64,000 bases of DNA, from positions 102,861-166,860 of the forward strand of contig NZ_JACIDW010000010.1 of assembly GCF_014196505.1 (NCBI RefSeq). The letters are read 5' to 3'. Below, one piece after another: positions 1-8,257 of this stretch. The notes below the pieces were generated by a model, which was not told the origin of the DNA, did no database searches, and saw only the letters and a program-made list of their open reading frames with translations. The DNA is from Rhizobium metallidurans. Lineage in GTDB: Bacteria > Pseudomonadota > Alphaproteobacteria > Rhizobiales > Rhizobiaceae. The first letter of the stretch is position 1. Each line of letters begins with the position of its first letter. The translations under genes and the position numbers were made by a program.

Positions 1-1348
1 GCTGTGTCGGCTGCGCCTGCTTGGCGGCATCGGAATCCGACGCCTTCTGCGCCCGCGCCGCCAGGATCTCGAAGGCGGATTCGCGGTCGATATCCTCGTC
101 GTAGAGGCCGAGCACCGGGCTCTTGTCCATCACCTGCTGGCGCTCCTGATCCGTCAGCGGCCCGACACGGCCGGATGGCGGCCGGATCAGCGTACGCTCG
201 ACGATCGATGGCGCGCCCTTGGCCTCCAGCGTCGAAACCAGCGCCTCGCCGGTCCCGAGCGTGGTGATCACGGTGGCGCAGTCGAAGGCGGGGTTGGGAC
301 GGAACGTATCGGCCGCCGTCTTCACCGCTTTCTGCTCGCGCGGCGAATAGGCGCGCAGGGCGTGCTGCACCCGGTTGCCGAGCTGCGCCAGCACCGTTTC
401 CGGCACGTCGAGCGGGTTCTGGGTGACGAAATAGACACCGACGCCCTTGGAGCGGATCAGGCGCACCACCTGCTCGACACGCTCGGTCAGCACCTTCGGC
501 GCGTCGTTGAAGAGCAGATGCGCCTCGTCGAAGAAGAACACCAGCTTCGGCTTTTCCGGATCGCCCACTTCGGGCAGCTCCTCGAAGAGTTCCGACAGCA
601 GCCAGAGCAGGAAGGTGGCGTAGAGACGCGGGTTCATCATCAGCTTGTCGGCGGCCAGCACCGATATCTGGCCGTAGCCGCGATCGTTGGTGCGCATGAT
701 GTCGGTGATCTTCAGCGCCGGCTCGCCGAAGAACTGCTCGGCGCCCTGCTGCTCGAGCACCAGCAGCGCGCGCTGGATCGAGCCGACCGAGGCCTTGGAG
801 ATCAGCCCGTACTGGCTGGAAAGCTCGGTGGCGTTCTCGCCCATGTAGTTGAGAAGGGCGGAGAAATCCTTGAGGTCGAGCAGCGGCAGGCCGCCCTTGT
901 CGGCGATCTTGAAGGCGATGTTGATCACGCCTTCCTGCGGCTCCGACGCATCCATCAGCCGCGCCAACAGCAGCGGCCCCATCTCGGCGATGGTGGTGCG
1001 CACCCGGTGGCCCTTTTCGCCGAACAGATCCCAGAAGATGACGGGGAACTGGTCCGCTTCGTAATCGGCGAAGCCGATCTGCTCGGCGCGCTTGGTCATC
1101 CAGTCCTGCGGCTGGCCCTTCATGGCAATGCCGGAGAGGTCGCCCTTGATATCGGCGCAGAAGACCGGAACGCCGGCTCTCGCGAAGCCTTCGGCCAGCA
1201 CCTGCAGCGTCACCGTCTTGCCGGTGCCGGTGGCGCCGGTCACCAGCCCGTGGCGGTTGCCGTATTTGAGCTCCAGATATTCGGGGGTGTTGATGCTGTC
1301 ATCAGGGTTGCGGCTGGTACCGATGTAGATCTTGCCATCCTCGAGCAT
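1..1348 (-). CDS. HerA-like ATPase, DUF853 (YjgR) family, 3' end outside window
   Basis: This is a P-loop ATPase of the HerA/FtsK-like DUF853 family, of unknown physiological role. The protein begins MLEDGKIYIG; a Walker A motif GATGTGKT lies at residues 38-45 and a Walker B segment FFFDEAH follows near residue 265. The ATG at 1348 is preceded by GGAG with good spacing, so the start is well supported. The gene runs off the left edge of the window after about 449 codons, so the C-terminus is not seen. A long open frame on the opposite strand is its shadow. The family assignment is confident; the substrate (DNA or something else) is inference only. Confidence 0.88.
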   Translation of the reverse strand, partial: MLEDGKIYIGTSRNPDDSINTPEYLELKYGNRHGLVTGATGTGKTVTLQVLAEGFARAGVPVFCADIKGDLSGIAMKGQPQDWMTKRAEQIGFADYEADQFPVIFWDLFGEKGHRVRTTIAEMGPLLLARLMDASEPQEGVINIAFKIADKGGLPLLDLKDFSALLNYMGENATELSSQYGLISKASVGSIQRALLVLEQQGAEQFFGEPALKITDIMRTNDRGYGQISVLAADKLMMNPRLYATFLLWLLSELFEELPEVGDPEKPKLVFFFDEAHLLFNDAPKVLTERVEQVVRLIRSKGVGVYFVTQNPLDVPETVLAQLGNRVQHALRAYSPREQKAVKTAADTFRPNPAFDCATVITTLGTGEALVSTLEAKGAPSIVERTLIRPPSGRVGPLTDQERQQVMDKSPVLGLYDEDIDRESAFEILAARAQKASDSDAAKQAQPTQ

Positions 1349-1545
1349 GCGAAATGTCTCCCTGCCGGCGACCAAAGCCGATTGCGTCGAAATGCGGTGC
1401 GTATAATCCGCATGTTCATTGTAATATGCTTTGACTGTTATAAGCAGGGACCGCAATGCCGACAACTGTCTGCATTAAAAGGAAAACTGGATAAGCGATC
1501 ATCGCGTCGCGGACGCCTTGAGTTGCCACACAAAGTCGATTAACG

Positions 1546-1561
1546 TTGACGTTAACGTCAA
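1546..1561. promoter_or_regulatory. Perfect 16-bp palindrome, candidate operator
   Basis: TTGACGTTAACGTCAA is a perfect palindrome lying 8 bp before the Shine-Dalgarno sequence of the downstream DUF2267-like gene. A 16-bp site of this shape resembles operators of MerR-family regulators such as LiuR of alphaproteobacteria, but that match is from memory. No such regulator gene is adjacent. Confidence 0.45.
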
Positions 1562-1580
1562 TAAAACCAGGAGGATGACG

Positions 1581-1976
1581 ATGAATGAAATCGTGGATCA
1601 GATCGCCGCGCGGGTCGGCATTCCGTCGGAAGTGGCCGAAAAGTCGCTCGGCATGATGCTTGGCTTTCTCCAGCGCGAAGCGGCCGACGGCCCGGTCGCC
1701 AAGATGATCGAAGCCATTCCCGGCGCATCCGATCTGGTGGCCCAGTATAACGGCGCCGGAGAAAGCGGCGGCGGCGGCCTTCTCGGCAGCCTCATGGGCG
1801 CGCTCGGCGGCGGCGGCATCATGGCGCTCGGCCAGCAGCTGATGTCGGAAGGTCTCGGCATGGGCGAGATCACCGCGCTCGCCAAGGAAACCATCGCGAT
1901 CGCCGAACAATATGCCGGCAAGGAAGTCGTCGACGAGGTCGTGGCCTCGGTGCCGGGTCTCAGCCAGTTCGTTTGA
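1581..1976 (+). CDS. DUF2267/DUF2780-like small protein
   Basis: This 131-residue protein has two helical, hydrophobic-rich segments separated by a glycine-rich loop (residues about 52-72), with no signal peptide. It resembles the DUF2267/DUF2780 group found widely in rhizobia, whose function is unknown. AGGAGG at 1569-1574 places the start at ATG 1581 rather than at the ATG six bases earlier. A 16-bp palindrome stands just upstream and a strong intrinsic terminator just downstream, so it is a single-gene transcription unit. The family name is tentative; the gene itself is convincing. Confidence 0.75.
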   Translation: MNEIVDQIAARVGIPSEVAEKSLGMMLGFLQREAADGPVAKMIEAIPGASDLVAQYNGAGESGGGGLLGSLMGALGGGGIMALGQQLMSEGLGMGEITALAKETIAIAEQYAGKEVVDEVVASVPGLSQFV

Positions 1977-2001
1977 TCGGCTTGGCTTGACGAGTAACGA
2001 C

Positions 2002-2027
2002 AACGGGCGGAATTTCCGCCCGTTTTG
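2002..2027 (+). terminator. Rho-independent terminator of the DUF2267-like gene
   Basis: AACGGGCGG and CCGCCCGTT form a 9-bp stem around a 5-nt AATTT loop, followed by TTT. It sits 26 bp after the stop codon of the upstream plus-strand gene. Confidence 0.8.
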
Positions 2028-2123
2028 CGTTAGACCAAGGGCGCTGCGATGGCGGATGAGGCGGCCCCAAGCGCCGACATTCGTGGCCCGGTGACATCAC
2101 GCCCGAACCCGAACCCACAACTC

Positions 2124-2552
2124 CTACTGCGTCGCCCCGATCAGCTGCATCCACACGCCCGCCTGATCGCGCGCCGTCTGTCGGTCGGCCTCGTCGAGCG
2201 CGTTGCCGCCGCAGAACGTTTCCACCGACGCACGGTCGGCATCGGCGGTCGTTGCGTGTTTGGAACCCACGATCACATGCCGCCACGCGCAGCCGAGAAC
2301 CCGGTCTTCGACGATCGCCTTGTCGCATCCGGTGCTGAAACACTGCGCCACCGCCTTCTGGCTGTCATAGGCGCCGCCCACCGCGCTCGCATAGGTCGCC
2401 ACCCAGGCGGCCCGGGTGTTGCGGCAGGCAGCGGGCGTGGCGCTGAGGCTGCACGATGTCGTGGCGAGATAATCCCTGGCTGGCGGGAAGTTGGCGAATG
2501 CGGCCAGATTGACGCATCCGCAAGCCAGAAGTGCCGCGGCAAACCACTGCAA
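2124..2552 (-). CDS. Small cysteine-containing exported protein, hypothetical
   Basis: No known family is recognised. The predicted 142-residue product starts with a short hydrophobic stretch followed by LLACGC, which could be a lipobox, so an exported lipoprotein is possible although the n-region has no basic residue. The mature part carries several cysteines (near CSL, CRN, CFSTGCDK, LGCAW). AAGGAGG lies five bases before a TTG codon at 2552, which decides the start; no ATG is as well placed. The frame is open further upstream but that part lacks protein-like character. The length and start are moderately sure; the function is unknown. Confidence 0.55.
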   Translation of the reverse strand: MQWFAAALLACGCVNLAAFANFPPARDYLATTSCSLSATPAACRNTRAAWVATYASAVGGAYDSQKAVAQCFSTGCDKAIVEDRVLGCAWRHVIVGSKHATTADADRASVETFCGGNALDEADRQTARDQAGVWMQLIGATQ

Positions 2553-2653
2553 TATCGCCTCCTTCGTTGCGCGACAACACGGCCGGAGAGATGCATCGCA
2601 CGATGAATCACCTCGGGCCAAATCAGCTGTGAATGTATGTGTTATCGCCGCTC

Positions 2654-2672
2654 GCCGAAAGTGGGTTTCGGC
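2654..2672. repeat. Short hairpin repeat of the CCGAAAGTGGG type
   Basis: GCCGAAA-GTGGG-TTTCGGC is a 7-bp perfect hairpin. It shares the core CCGAAAGTGGG...TTTCGG with the larger hairpin at 53247-53287, and the core resembles a palindromic motif common between genes in Rhizobiales. Confidence 0.55.
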
Positions 2673-2711
2673 CCGGAAAATCGATCCTGGCGCAATCGGG
2701 CCGGATGGGGG

Positions 2712-2921
2712 TCAGTGCTTGCTTTTCGTCTCGCGTGCAAGCTTCAGGATGACGTCGTCAGCCGCGTCGGCGAGAGCCATGGCGATTTCGGCGGCTTTCC
2801 ACCCTCTCTTTTCCCCGTCACGGATCAGTTCGAAGAGCATTGGCTCGAATTCGGACCGGCAGGTCTCCATTCGCTGGTCTGAATTGGATCGATTCTTGGA
2901 AGACTGAATATCCGTCATCAT
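2712..2921 (-). CDS. Small helical protein of about 69 residues, possibly CtrA-controlled
   Basis: The product is a short soluble protein rich in charged residues, with a helical core (EFEPMLFELIRDGEKRG and AAEIAMALADAADDVI). It looks like the small conserved hypothetical proteins of Rhizobiaceae; no function is known to me. Two adjacent ATG codons (2921 and 2918) follow GGGG; the first is used here. A CtrA-type box, TTAA-N7-TTAA, lies 60 bp upstream, which suggests cell-cycle-dependent transcription. Codon usage matches neighbours. Confidence 0.6.
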   Translation of the reverse strand: MMTDIQSSKNRSNSDQRMETCRSEFEPMLFELIRDGEKRGWKAAEIAMALADAADDVILKLARETKSKH

Positions 2922-2980
2922 CAATACCCCAGATTAGAGGGTAGATTTAGCAAGGCCGCTGAAGAGCGCAAGTAAATATG

Positions 2981-2996
2981 TTAATCGCTCATTAAC
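2981..2996. promoter_or_regulatory. Candidate CtrA-binding site
   Basis: TTAATCGCTCATTAAC matches the alphaproteobacterial CtrA consensus TTAA-N7-TTAAC on both strands. It is about 60 bp upstream of the small minus-strand gene, a plausible position for an activator site. The surrounding 2922-3282 gap is AT-richer than average and holds this box and the hairpin at 3039-3080; no convincing gene is seen in it. Confidence 0.55.
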
Positions 2997-3038
2997 AATT
3001 CGCTTTTTTTGCCTGAAATGAGCAAAAAAACAACTAGG

Positions 3039-3080
3039 AAGGCGAGAAGGGCCCGTCGGGGTGTGACGGGCCCCCGCCTT
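3039..3080 (-). terminator. Long GC-rich hairpin, probable minus-strand terminator
   Basis: AAGGCG and GGGCCCGTC pair with GACGGGCCC and CGCCTT around a short loop, with a small internal bulge. On the minus strand it is followed within a few bases by a run of seven T. It lies 200 bp beyond zwf, so it may end the zwf transcript or a short separate transcript starting near 3180. Confidence 0.5.
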
Positions 3081-3282
3081 CTTTGTCGCACTGGAAAAGC
3101 AACGCCGTAAGCAGTAAAAGCTTGGATGCGGGCAAGTAACCGGTCAACTTCTACCTTTTTTGTACTTGGCACCGCCTTTCAGCGGCGAAGCGAGCGTTTA
3201 CCCGTAAGTTATTATGGGTTTATTTCCGCAGTGCGATGAAGGCGCTCCATGAACAAGGATATACTAACATAAGAGTGTATTT

Positions 3283-4806
3283 TTATTGCCGTGCGCTTTT
3301 TTGGTTGTGGAGAATGACGCCCAGCTCGTGCCATTGCCGGCCATCCCGCGCGATCAGCTCGTCGGCGCAGGTCGGTCCCATGCTTCCGGGCAGGTAGGGT
3401 TCCGGCTGCTCGTCGCTCTTGCCCCACAGATCGAGGAAGGGCTGCACGGCGGCCCAGCCAGCCTCGATGCCGTCGGCGCGCTGGAACAGCGTCTGGTCGC
3501 CGATGAAGAGATCGTAGAGCAGGGACTCGTAGCCGGTCATCTTACCGATATCGAATTTGTCGGCATAGCGGAAGTCGAGCGACACGGGCACGGTATCGAC
3601 GGAAAGCCCCGGCGACTTGATCGACAGCTCGACGCTTAAGCCTTCATCCGGCTGCACCTGGATGACCAGCCGGTTCGGCGGCAGGCTGCGCTTGATGTCG
3701 GTCTCGCGAAACTGCGCGAAGGGCACCTGCCGGAAGGTGACGACGATCTCCGTGTCGCGCGCCTTCATCGCCTTGCCGGTTCGGAGATAAAAGGGCACGC
3801 CCGCCCAGCGCCATGTATCGACATAGAGCTTCAGCGCCACGAACGTCTCCGTCCTTGTGTCGGGCGACACGTCCTTGGTCTCGCGGAAGGCGGTGACCGG
3901 ATTGCCGTTGAGCGGCCCGCCCGTATAGACGCCGCGCACCCCATGCTCGGCTGCCTCGTCGGGCGTGTAGATCCTGAGCGCGCTGAGCGCCTTGCTCTTC
4001 TCGCTGCGGATTGCCTCGGCCCCGAACCCGTTCGGCGCCTCCATGGCGATCATCGCCAGCAGCTGGAACAGATGGTTCGGCACCATGTCGCGCAGCGCGC
4101 CCGTCGCGTCGTAGAACTTTCCCCGGCTGCCGACATCGACGGTCTCGGCGGCGGTGATCTGTACGTGGTCGATATAATTGTTGTTCCACAGCGCCTCGAT
4201 CATCATGTTGGCGAAGCGCGTGGTCAGGATGTTCTGCACCGTCTCCTTGCCGAGAAAATGATCGAGCCGGTAGACTTGGCTTTCCGCGACCTTGGAGAGG
4301 ATGCGCTCATTGAGCGCCTTGGCCGAGGCAAGATCCGTCCCGAACGGCTTTTCGATGGCGATCCGGCGAAACGCGCCGCCGGTCTCCTTCGTCAGCCCGT
4401 GTTCGGAAAGCTTCTCCACGATCGTCCCGAAGAATTGCGGCGGCACGGCGAGATAGAAGGCGGCGTTTCCACTCGGCGCCTTCTCGAGCCGCGCCTTGAT
4501 GTCGAGATAGATCTCGTCCCTGGTGAAATCGCCCGACGTATAGGCGATCCGCTGGCGAAGGCTTTTCCAGCCGTCGCTTTCGGCATGCGCCCCGCCATCG
4601 TCGAGCGTCTTCAGGAAATCGTCGAGCCGCGTCACCAGCATCTGATCGTCGCCCGGCTCGATGCCGACGCCAAGAATGCGGAGATCCTCGCCGGTGAGCC
4701 CGCTCTGCGTCAGGTTGATGATCGCGGGAACAAGCAGCCGCCGCGTCAGGTCTCCGGTGGCACCGAAGATGACAAGCGTGACTGGCGGGCTGGGAGCTGC
4801 GTCCAT
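3283..4806 (-). CDS. zwf: Glucose-6-phosphate 1-dehydrogenase
   Basis: This 507-residue enzyme oxidises glucose-6-phosphate to 6-phosphogluconolactone in the cytoplasm, feeding the Entner-Doudoroff and pentose-phosphate routes. The NAD(P)-binding motif GATGDLTRR lies at residues 15-23, EKPFG at 152-156 and the substrate-binding RLDHFLGKE at 180-188. The length fits the family. ATG 4806 follows AAGGAGA at good spacing; a longer upstream frame is not supported. In rhizobia the main zwf usually sits with pgl and edd; here neither is adjacent, and the motifs (GATGDL for GASGDL, RLDHFLG for RIDHYLG) look divergent, so this may be a second copy. Confidence 0.92.
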   Translation of the reverse strand: MDAAPSPPVTLVIFGATGDLTRRLLVPAIINLTQSGLTGEDLRILGVGIEPGDDQMLVTRLDDFLKTLDDGGAHAESDGWKSLRQRIAYTSGDFTRDEIYLDIKARLEKAPSGNAAFYLAVPPQFFGTIVEKLSEHGLTKETGGAFRRIAIEKPFGTDLASAKALNERILSKVAESQVYRLDHFLGKETVQNILTTRFANMMIEALWNNNYIDHVQITAAETVDVGSRGKFYDATGALRDMVPNHLFQLLAMIAMEAPNGFGAEAIRSEKSKALSALRIYTPDEAAEHGVRGVYTGGPLNGNPVTAFRETKDVSPDTRTETFVALKLYVDTWRWAGVPFYLRTGKAMKARDTEIVVTFRQVPFAQFRETDIKRSLPPNRLVIQVQPDEGLSVELSIKSPGLSVDTVPVSLDFRYADKFDIGKMTGYESLLYDLFIGDQTLFQRADGIEAGWAAVQPFLDLWGKSDEQPEPYLPGSMGPTCADELIARDGRQWHELGVILHNQKSARQ

Positions 4807-4869
4807 GATGATCTCCTTGATGTGGGAGGGGGAAGATAGAGCGGGTGGATGGGGTGCCAAGCGGCGGGG

Positions 4870-5160
4870 CTACGCTGGCGGATCGACGGGCGGCCATTGT
4901 CGCGCCGTGTGGAGAAGTGTGAGTATCCAGATTGTTCCGTCGTCGATTTCGTAGACGAGACGATAGTGCGGGTGCGGAATTACTTCGCGGGTGCCCGCCA
5001 CGGTTCCCTGACGCCCAAGATAGGGAACGCTTGAAAGCCTGCGCGCCGCCTTGCTGAAAAGATTATCGATGCGGAACGCGGCGGATGGGTTATCGGCGGC
5101 AATGAATTGGACAATGGATAGACGATCGAGCTCGGCTTGCGGGCTCCAGGCAACCTTCAC
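4870..5160 (-). CDS. parE: ParE/RelE-family toxin
   Basis: This 96-residue protein fits the ParE/RelE toxin fold: an N-terminal strand MKVAWSPQAELDRL, a helix with FIAADNPSAA, and a C-terminal strand with the typical YRLVYEIDDG...ILTLLHTARQWP. ParE toxins poison DNA gyrase; RelE toxins cleave mRNA, and the target here is not known. It starts with GTG at 5160, overlapping the antitoxin stop codon (GTGA), so the pair is translationally coupled. It lies 63 bp upstream of the zwf start on the same strand. Confidence 0.85.
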   Translation of the reverse strand: MKVAWSPQAELDRLSIVQFIAADNPSAAFRIDNLFSKAARRLSSVPYLGRQGTVAGTREVIPHPHYRLVYEIDDGTIWILTLLHTARQWPPVDPPA

Positions 5161-5438
5161 AGGCCACCATTCTCGATTTTCTTGCGGAGGGCTGCGAATG
5201 TCGCCTCGACGGCTTCGTTCGACCGTCCTTTTCCTGCGGCGATCGATTGCCGGGCAACTGCCACCTTGGATTCCAGAAAGCTGGCATATTCCGGCGAGAC
5301 ATGCTGTTGCTCTACGTAATCGCGTACCAGATCAGAGACGATTTCGCCCGCAGCCCGGTTCTCTGCCTTGGCGGCAGCGAGAAATTCGGCATGCAGCTCA
5401 GGATCGAGCGTGATTTCGACGACAGCATTCTTGGCCAT
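5157..5438 (-). CDS. Ribbon-helix-helix-type antitoxin (ParD-like)
   Basis: The 93-residue product begins MAKNAVVEITLDPELHAEFLAAA, which fits a ribbon-helix-helix DNA-binding N-terminus, followed by a charged C-terminal helix suited to toxin binding. The partner toxin gene overlaps by four bases downstream. GGAGG six bases before ATG 5438 fixes the start; upstream in-frame codons have no ribosome-binding site. By analogy with other type II systems the protein should neutralise the toxin and repress the operon. The ParD/RelB subfamily is uncertain. Confidence 0.8.
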   Translation of the reverse strand: MAKNAVVEITLDPELHAEFLAAAKAENRAAGEIVSDLVRDYVEQQHVSPEYASFLESKVAVARQSIAAGKGRSNEAVEATFAALRKKIENGGL

Positions 5439-5514
5439 GGCCAACCTCCATCTCTGCGCCAAAGATATAGCTGAGACGGCGCCCCCACAAGATGAAAGAC
5501 GCCATCTCCCAACT

Positions 5515-6285
5515 CTACCCCTTCACCGCCACCACGAATATCCGCGGAAACCGCAGCAACACCCGCCCGTCGGACATCTCAGGATAGGCCTTCTCCACCC
5601 GCGCCAGATAATCCGCCAGAAACGCCTCGCGGTGCGCCTCGCCGGCATGGTCGAGATAGGGGCGAAGGCCGGTGCCCTTGACCCATTCGACAATCGCCGC
5701 CGCGTCCGCCATCGGGTGGTTGTAGGCGGTGTGCCAGATATCGACGCGCCTGGCCTTGCCGATCAGCCGGGAGTAATAGCTGGAGGGTGCGGGCAGGGGG
5801 GCGCGGCGCACGCTCCTGGCCTCGAAGGCGGCCTTCCAGGGGCCGGCATGGGCGGTCTCTTCCATCAGGAGATGCGTCGGCTCCGTGAGGTTGTCGGGCA
5901 TCTGCACGGCAAGCGCGCCACCGGGCGTCAGCCCATCCATCAACCGTTCGAAGATATCGAGATGATTGGGCAGCCACTGGAAGACGGCGTTGGCGAAGAG
6001 AAGATCGACCGGCTGCTTCGGCTGCCAGGTCGAAAGATCGGCCTCGACGAAATCGGTGCCGGGCAGCCGCTTGCGCGCCGCCTGCAGCATGTCGCGGTCG
6101 CTGTCGAGGCCGCTGACGCCGGCGGCGCCGTAGCGATCGATGATCAGCTCCGTCGAGTTCCCCGGGCCGCAGCCGAGATCGACGGCGCGTTCGATGCGCT
6201 CCATCGGCACCTGCGCCAGAAGATCACGCGCCGGGCGTGTCCGCTCGTCCTCGAATTTCACATACTGGCTTGCCGACCATGCCAT
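5515..6285 (-). CDS. tam: Trans-aconitate 2-methyltransferase
   Basis: The 256-residue protein is a class I SAM-dependent methyltransferase closely resembling Tam, which methylates trans-aconitate, a toxic isomer of the citrate-cycle intermediate. The opening [19 protein letters not shown] is characteristic, the SAM motif [12 protein letters not shown] follows, and [12 protein letters not shown] is motif-like for this family. ATG 6285 begins this conserved opening; GGAGCG lies upstream. It is followed on the same strand by the toxin-antitoxin pair and preceded, 19 bp away, by the terC-like gene, so the two may be co-transcribed. Confidence 0.9.
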   Translation of the reverse strand: MAWSASQYVKFEDERTRPARDLLAQVPMERIERAVDLGCGPGNSTELIIDRYGAAGVSGLDSDRDMLQAARKRLPGTDFVEADLSTWQPKQPVDLLFANAVFQWLPNHLDIFERLMDGLTPGGALAVQMPDNLTEPTHLLMEETAHAGPWKAAFEARSVRRAPLPAPSSYYSRLIGKARRVDIWHTAYNHPMADAAAIVEWVKGTGLRPYLDHAGEAHREAFLADYLARVEKAYPEMSDGRVLLRFPRIFVVAVKG

Positions 6286-6304
6286 GTTGGTTCTCGCTCC
6301 TGTT

Positions 6305-7864
6305 TCAATCCGCGTCTTCGATACGCTTGATCCTGATCTTGTCGATGTTGCGGCCATCGAGCGATACCACCTCGAATGTCAGTTCCTCGAAGCGGATCGT
6401 CTCGCCCGTTTGCGGCAGATGCCCGAGCCGCCACAGGATGAAGCCCGCCAGTGTCGAGAAGCGGTCGGTCTCGTCGACCAGATCGACGTCGACAAGCTTG
6501 GAGGCATGGCGGATGTCGATCCAGCCGTCGACCGTCAGCGAGCCGTCCTCGCCGCGCTCGATCGAAAGCTTCTCCTCGTCCTCGTCGGGGAACTCGCCGG
6601 CGATGGCCTCGAGCAGGTCGGTGGGCGTCACCATGCCCTCGAGAGCGCCGTACTCGTCGAGCACGATGGCGACCGCTTCGCTGGAATGGCGCAGCTGTTC
6701 CATCAGCTTCAGCGCGCTGATGCTCTCATGCACCACGAAGGGCTCGCGGATCGAGCGCTCGACATTGATCGAGCCGTCGACGATCAGGTCGCGCAGGAGG
6801 TCGCGGGCGCTGGCGACGCCGATGAAATTGTCGAGGCTCCCCCGCGCCACCGGAAAGCGAGAATGGCCGACGTCGACGATGCGTCGCTGCAACTCGTCCT
6901 GCGGCGCGTCGAGGTCGAGCCAGTCGATATCGATGCGCGGCGTCATGATCGACTTGGCGGAGCGATCGGCCAGTGTCAGCACGCCGTGGATCATGTCCTT
7001 CTCCTCGTTGGAGAACACTTCCTCCTCCGCTGCCTGTTCGGCGATATGGTCGGCGGTCGGGCCGAGCGTCACCTGCGGCCGCTTGCCGCCCAAAAGGCCG
7101 AGCACGGCGTCGGCGGTGCGCTCGCGGATGTTGGTGGGCGTGATCAGCCGCTCGCGATTGTGCCGCGCCAGCTGGTTCAGCGATTCGATGATGACCGAGA
7201 AGCCGATCGCGGCGTAGAGATAGCCCTTGGGCAGATACACGCCGAAGCCTTCGATGATCAGCGAGAAGCCGATCATCATCAGGAAGCCGAGGCACAGGAT
7301 CACGACCGTCGGGTGCTTGTTGACGAAGCTCGTCAGCGGCTTCGACAAGAGCAGCATGACGCCGATGGCGATGATGACGGCGATCATCATGACCGGCAGG
7401 TGCTGCACCATGCCGACGGCGGTGATCACGCTGTCGAGCGAGAAGATCGCGTCGAGCACGACGATCTGCACGATCACCTGCCAGAAGACCGCATGCACCA
7501 CCTTCTTCTCGGAGGTCTCGACATGGCCCTCGAGCCGCTCGTGCAGCTCCATCGTGCCCTTGAAGAGCAGGAACAATCCGCCGATGAGCAGGATGATGTC
7601 ACGGCCGGAGAAACTGAACTCCATAACCGAGAAGAGCGGCGTCGTCAGCGTCACGATCCAGGCGATCGAGGCGAGCAGCGCCAGGCGGATGATGAGGGCG
7701 AGCGCCAGGCCGATCAGGCGGGCGCGATCACGCTGGTGCGGCGGCAGCTTGTCGGCGAGAATGGCGATGAAGACGAGGTTGTCGATGCCGAGTACGATCT
7801 CGAGCACGATAAGGGTTGCGAGACCCACCCAGGCGGAGGGGTCGGACATCCAGTCGAAAAACAT
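6305..7864 (-). CDS. TerC-family membrane protein with CBS and CorC/HlyC domains
   Basis: The 519-residue product combines an N-terminal TerC integral-membrane domain (about residues 10-240, with [24 protein letters not shown] transmembrane motif near residue 22), a CBS pair (about 300-420, with [12 protein letters not shown] and [19 protein letters not shown]) and a C-terminal transporter-associated CorC/HlyC domain. TerC proteins are linked to manganese or calcium export and metalation of secreted proteins; the ion is not shown here. ATG 7864 has a poor Shine-Dalgarno, and the leader contains a terminator-like hairpin, so expression may be controlled by attenuation. The tam gene follows after 19 bp. 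Confidence 0.9.
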   Translation of the reverse strand: MFFDWMSDPSAWVGLATLIVLEIVLGIDNLVFIAILADKLPPHQRDRARLIGLALALIIRLALLASIAWIVTLTTPLFSVMEFSFSGRDIILLIGGLFLLFKGTMELHERLEGHVETSEKKVVHAVFWQVIVQIVVLDAIFSLDSVITAVGMVQHLPVMMIAVIIAIGVMLLLSKPLTSFVNKHPTVVILCLGFLMMIGFSLIIEGFGVYLPKGYLYAAIGFSVIIESLNQLARHNRERLITPTNIRERTADAVLGLLGGKRPQVTLGPTADHIAEQAAEEEVFSNEEKDMIHGVLTLADRSAKSIMTPRIDIDWLDLDAPQDELQRRIVDVGHSRFPVARGSLDNFIGVASARDLLRDLIVDGSINVERSIREPFVVHESISALKLMEQLRHSSEAVAIVLDEYGALEGMVTPTDLLEAIAGEFPDEDEEKLSIERGEDGSLTVDGWIDIRHASKLVDVDLVDETDRFSTLAGFILWRLGHLPQTGETIRFEELTFEVVSLDGRNIDKIRIKRIEDAD

Positions 7865-7972
7865 CAATGCTGTAACGCGGCCACGTCGACGGGACCGCTC
7901 CTTCTGCGATGAAAATAGGAAAGGCGGACGGCGGCGGCGACAGACCGTCGGCGATCGATTTCCGCGATGGAC

Positions 7973-7999
7973 AAGAAAAGAGCCGCCCTGAACGCGGCT
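7973..7999 (-). terminator. Terminator-like hairpin in the terC leader (candidate attenuator)
   Basis: On the minus strand AGCCGC-GTTCAGG-GCGGCT is a 6-bp perfect hairpin followed by CTTTTCTT. It lies 109 bp before the terC-like start with no gene between, so it would stop transcription in the leader. Confidence 0.6.
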
Positions 8000-8110
8000 A
8001 TGTCAGGCTTGGCGCCGACGCTGTAAACGGTGCACCGTCTACAACCATCCCCATCGTCGTTCGCGGATATGTCGCGGGAAGACGGGGCGGAACTGGTACT
8101 GGAAGGGTCG
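8000..8110 (-). promoter_or_regulatory. Structured leader upstream of the attenuator, possible metal riboswitch
   Basis: Read on the minus strand, this stretch has GGGGATGGTTGTAG, a stable hairpin GTAGACGGT/ACCGTTTAC, then GCCTGACATAG. TerC genes are often preceded by the manganese-sensing yybP-ykoY riboswitch; TGACATA and the GGGGA...GTAG segments recall that motif, but the conserved GCAAGA strand is not found. The rest of 8111-8257 shows nothing recognisable. The identification is tentative; the location and structure are what suggest it. Confidence 0.3.
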
Positions 8111-8257
8111 CTGTCGGGCATTCTTCAGTTTTGAAGGGTAACGCGCCGAAGTGCAAGAGGGCGATGCCGGAAATCCGTCGCATGGCTGCGATACCGACCG
8201 GCATGGGCGGCCCGCAAGAAGTGGCCGCCCGGAAGTCCGGACGGCTCTGAGCGGCGA

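Noticed and set aside
362..1543. Long plus-strand open frame over the HerA-like gene
   Set aside because: It is antisense to a gene with clear Walker motifs and has low-complexity, His/Arg/Gln-rich composition typical of GC-rich shadows.
2981..3172. A 63-codon minus-strand gene between the small gene and zwf
   Set aside because: It has no ribosome-binding site and overlaps both the CtrA box and the GC-rich hairpin.
6140..7912. 590-codon plus-strand frame opposite the TerC/CBS gene
   Set aside because: It is very rich in Asp, Glu, His and Arg without a domain pattern; the minus-strand gene has real domains.
7909..8250. A 113-codon plus-strand gene in the terC leader
   Set aside because: No ribosome-binding site, no protein-like pattern, and it overlaps the structured leader.
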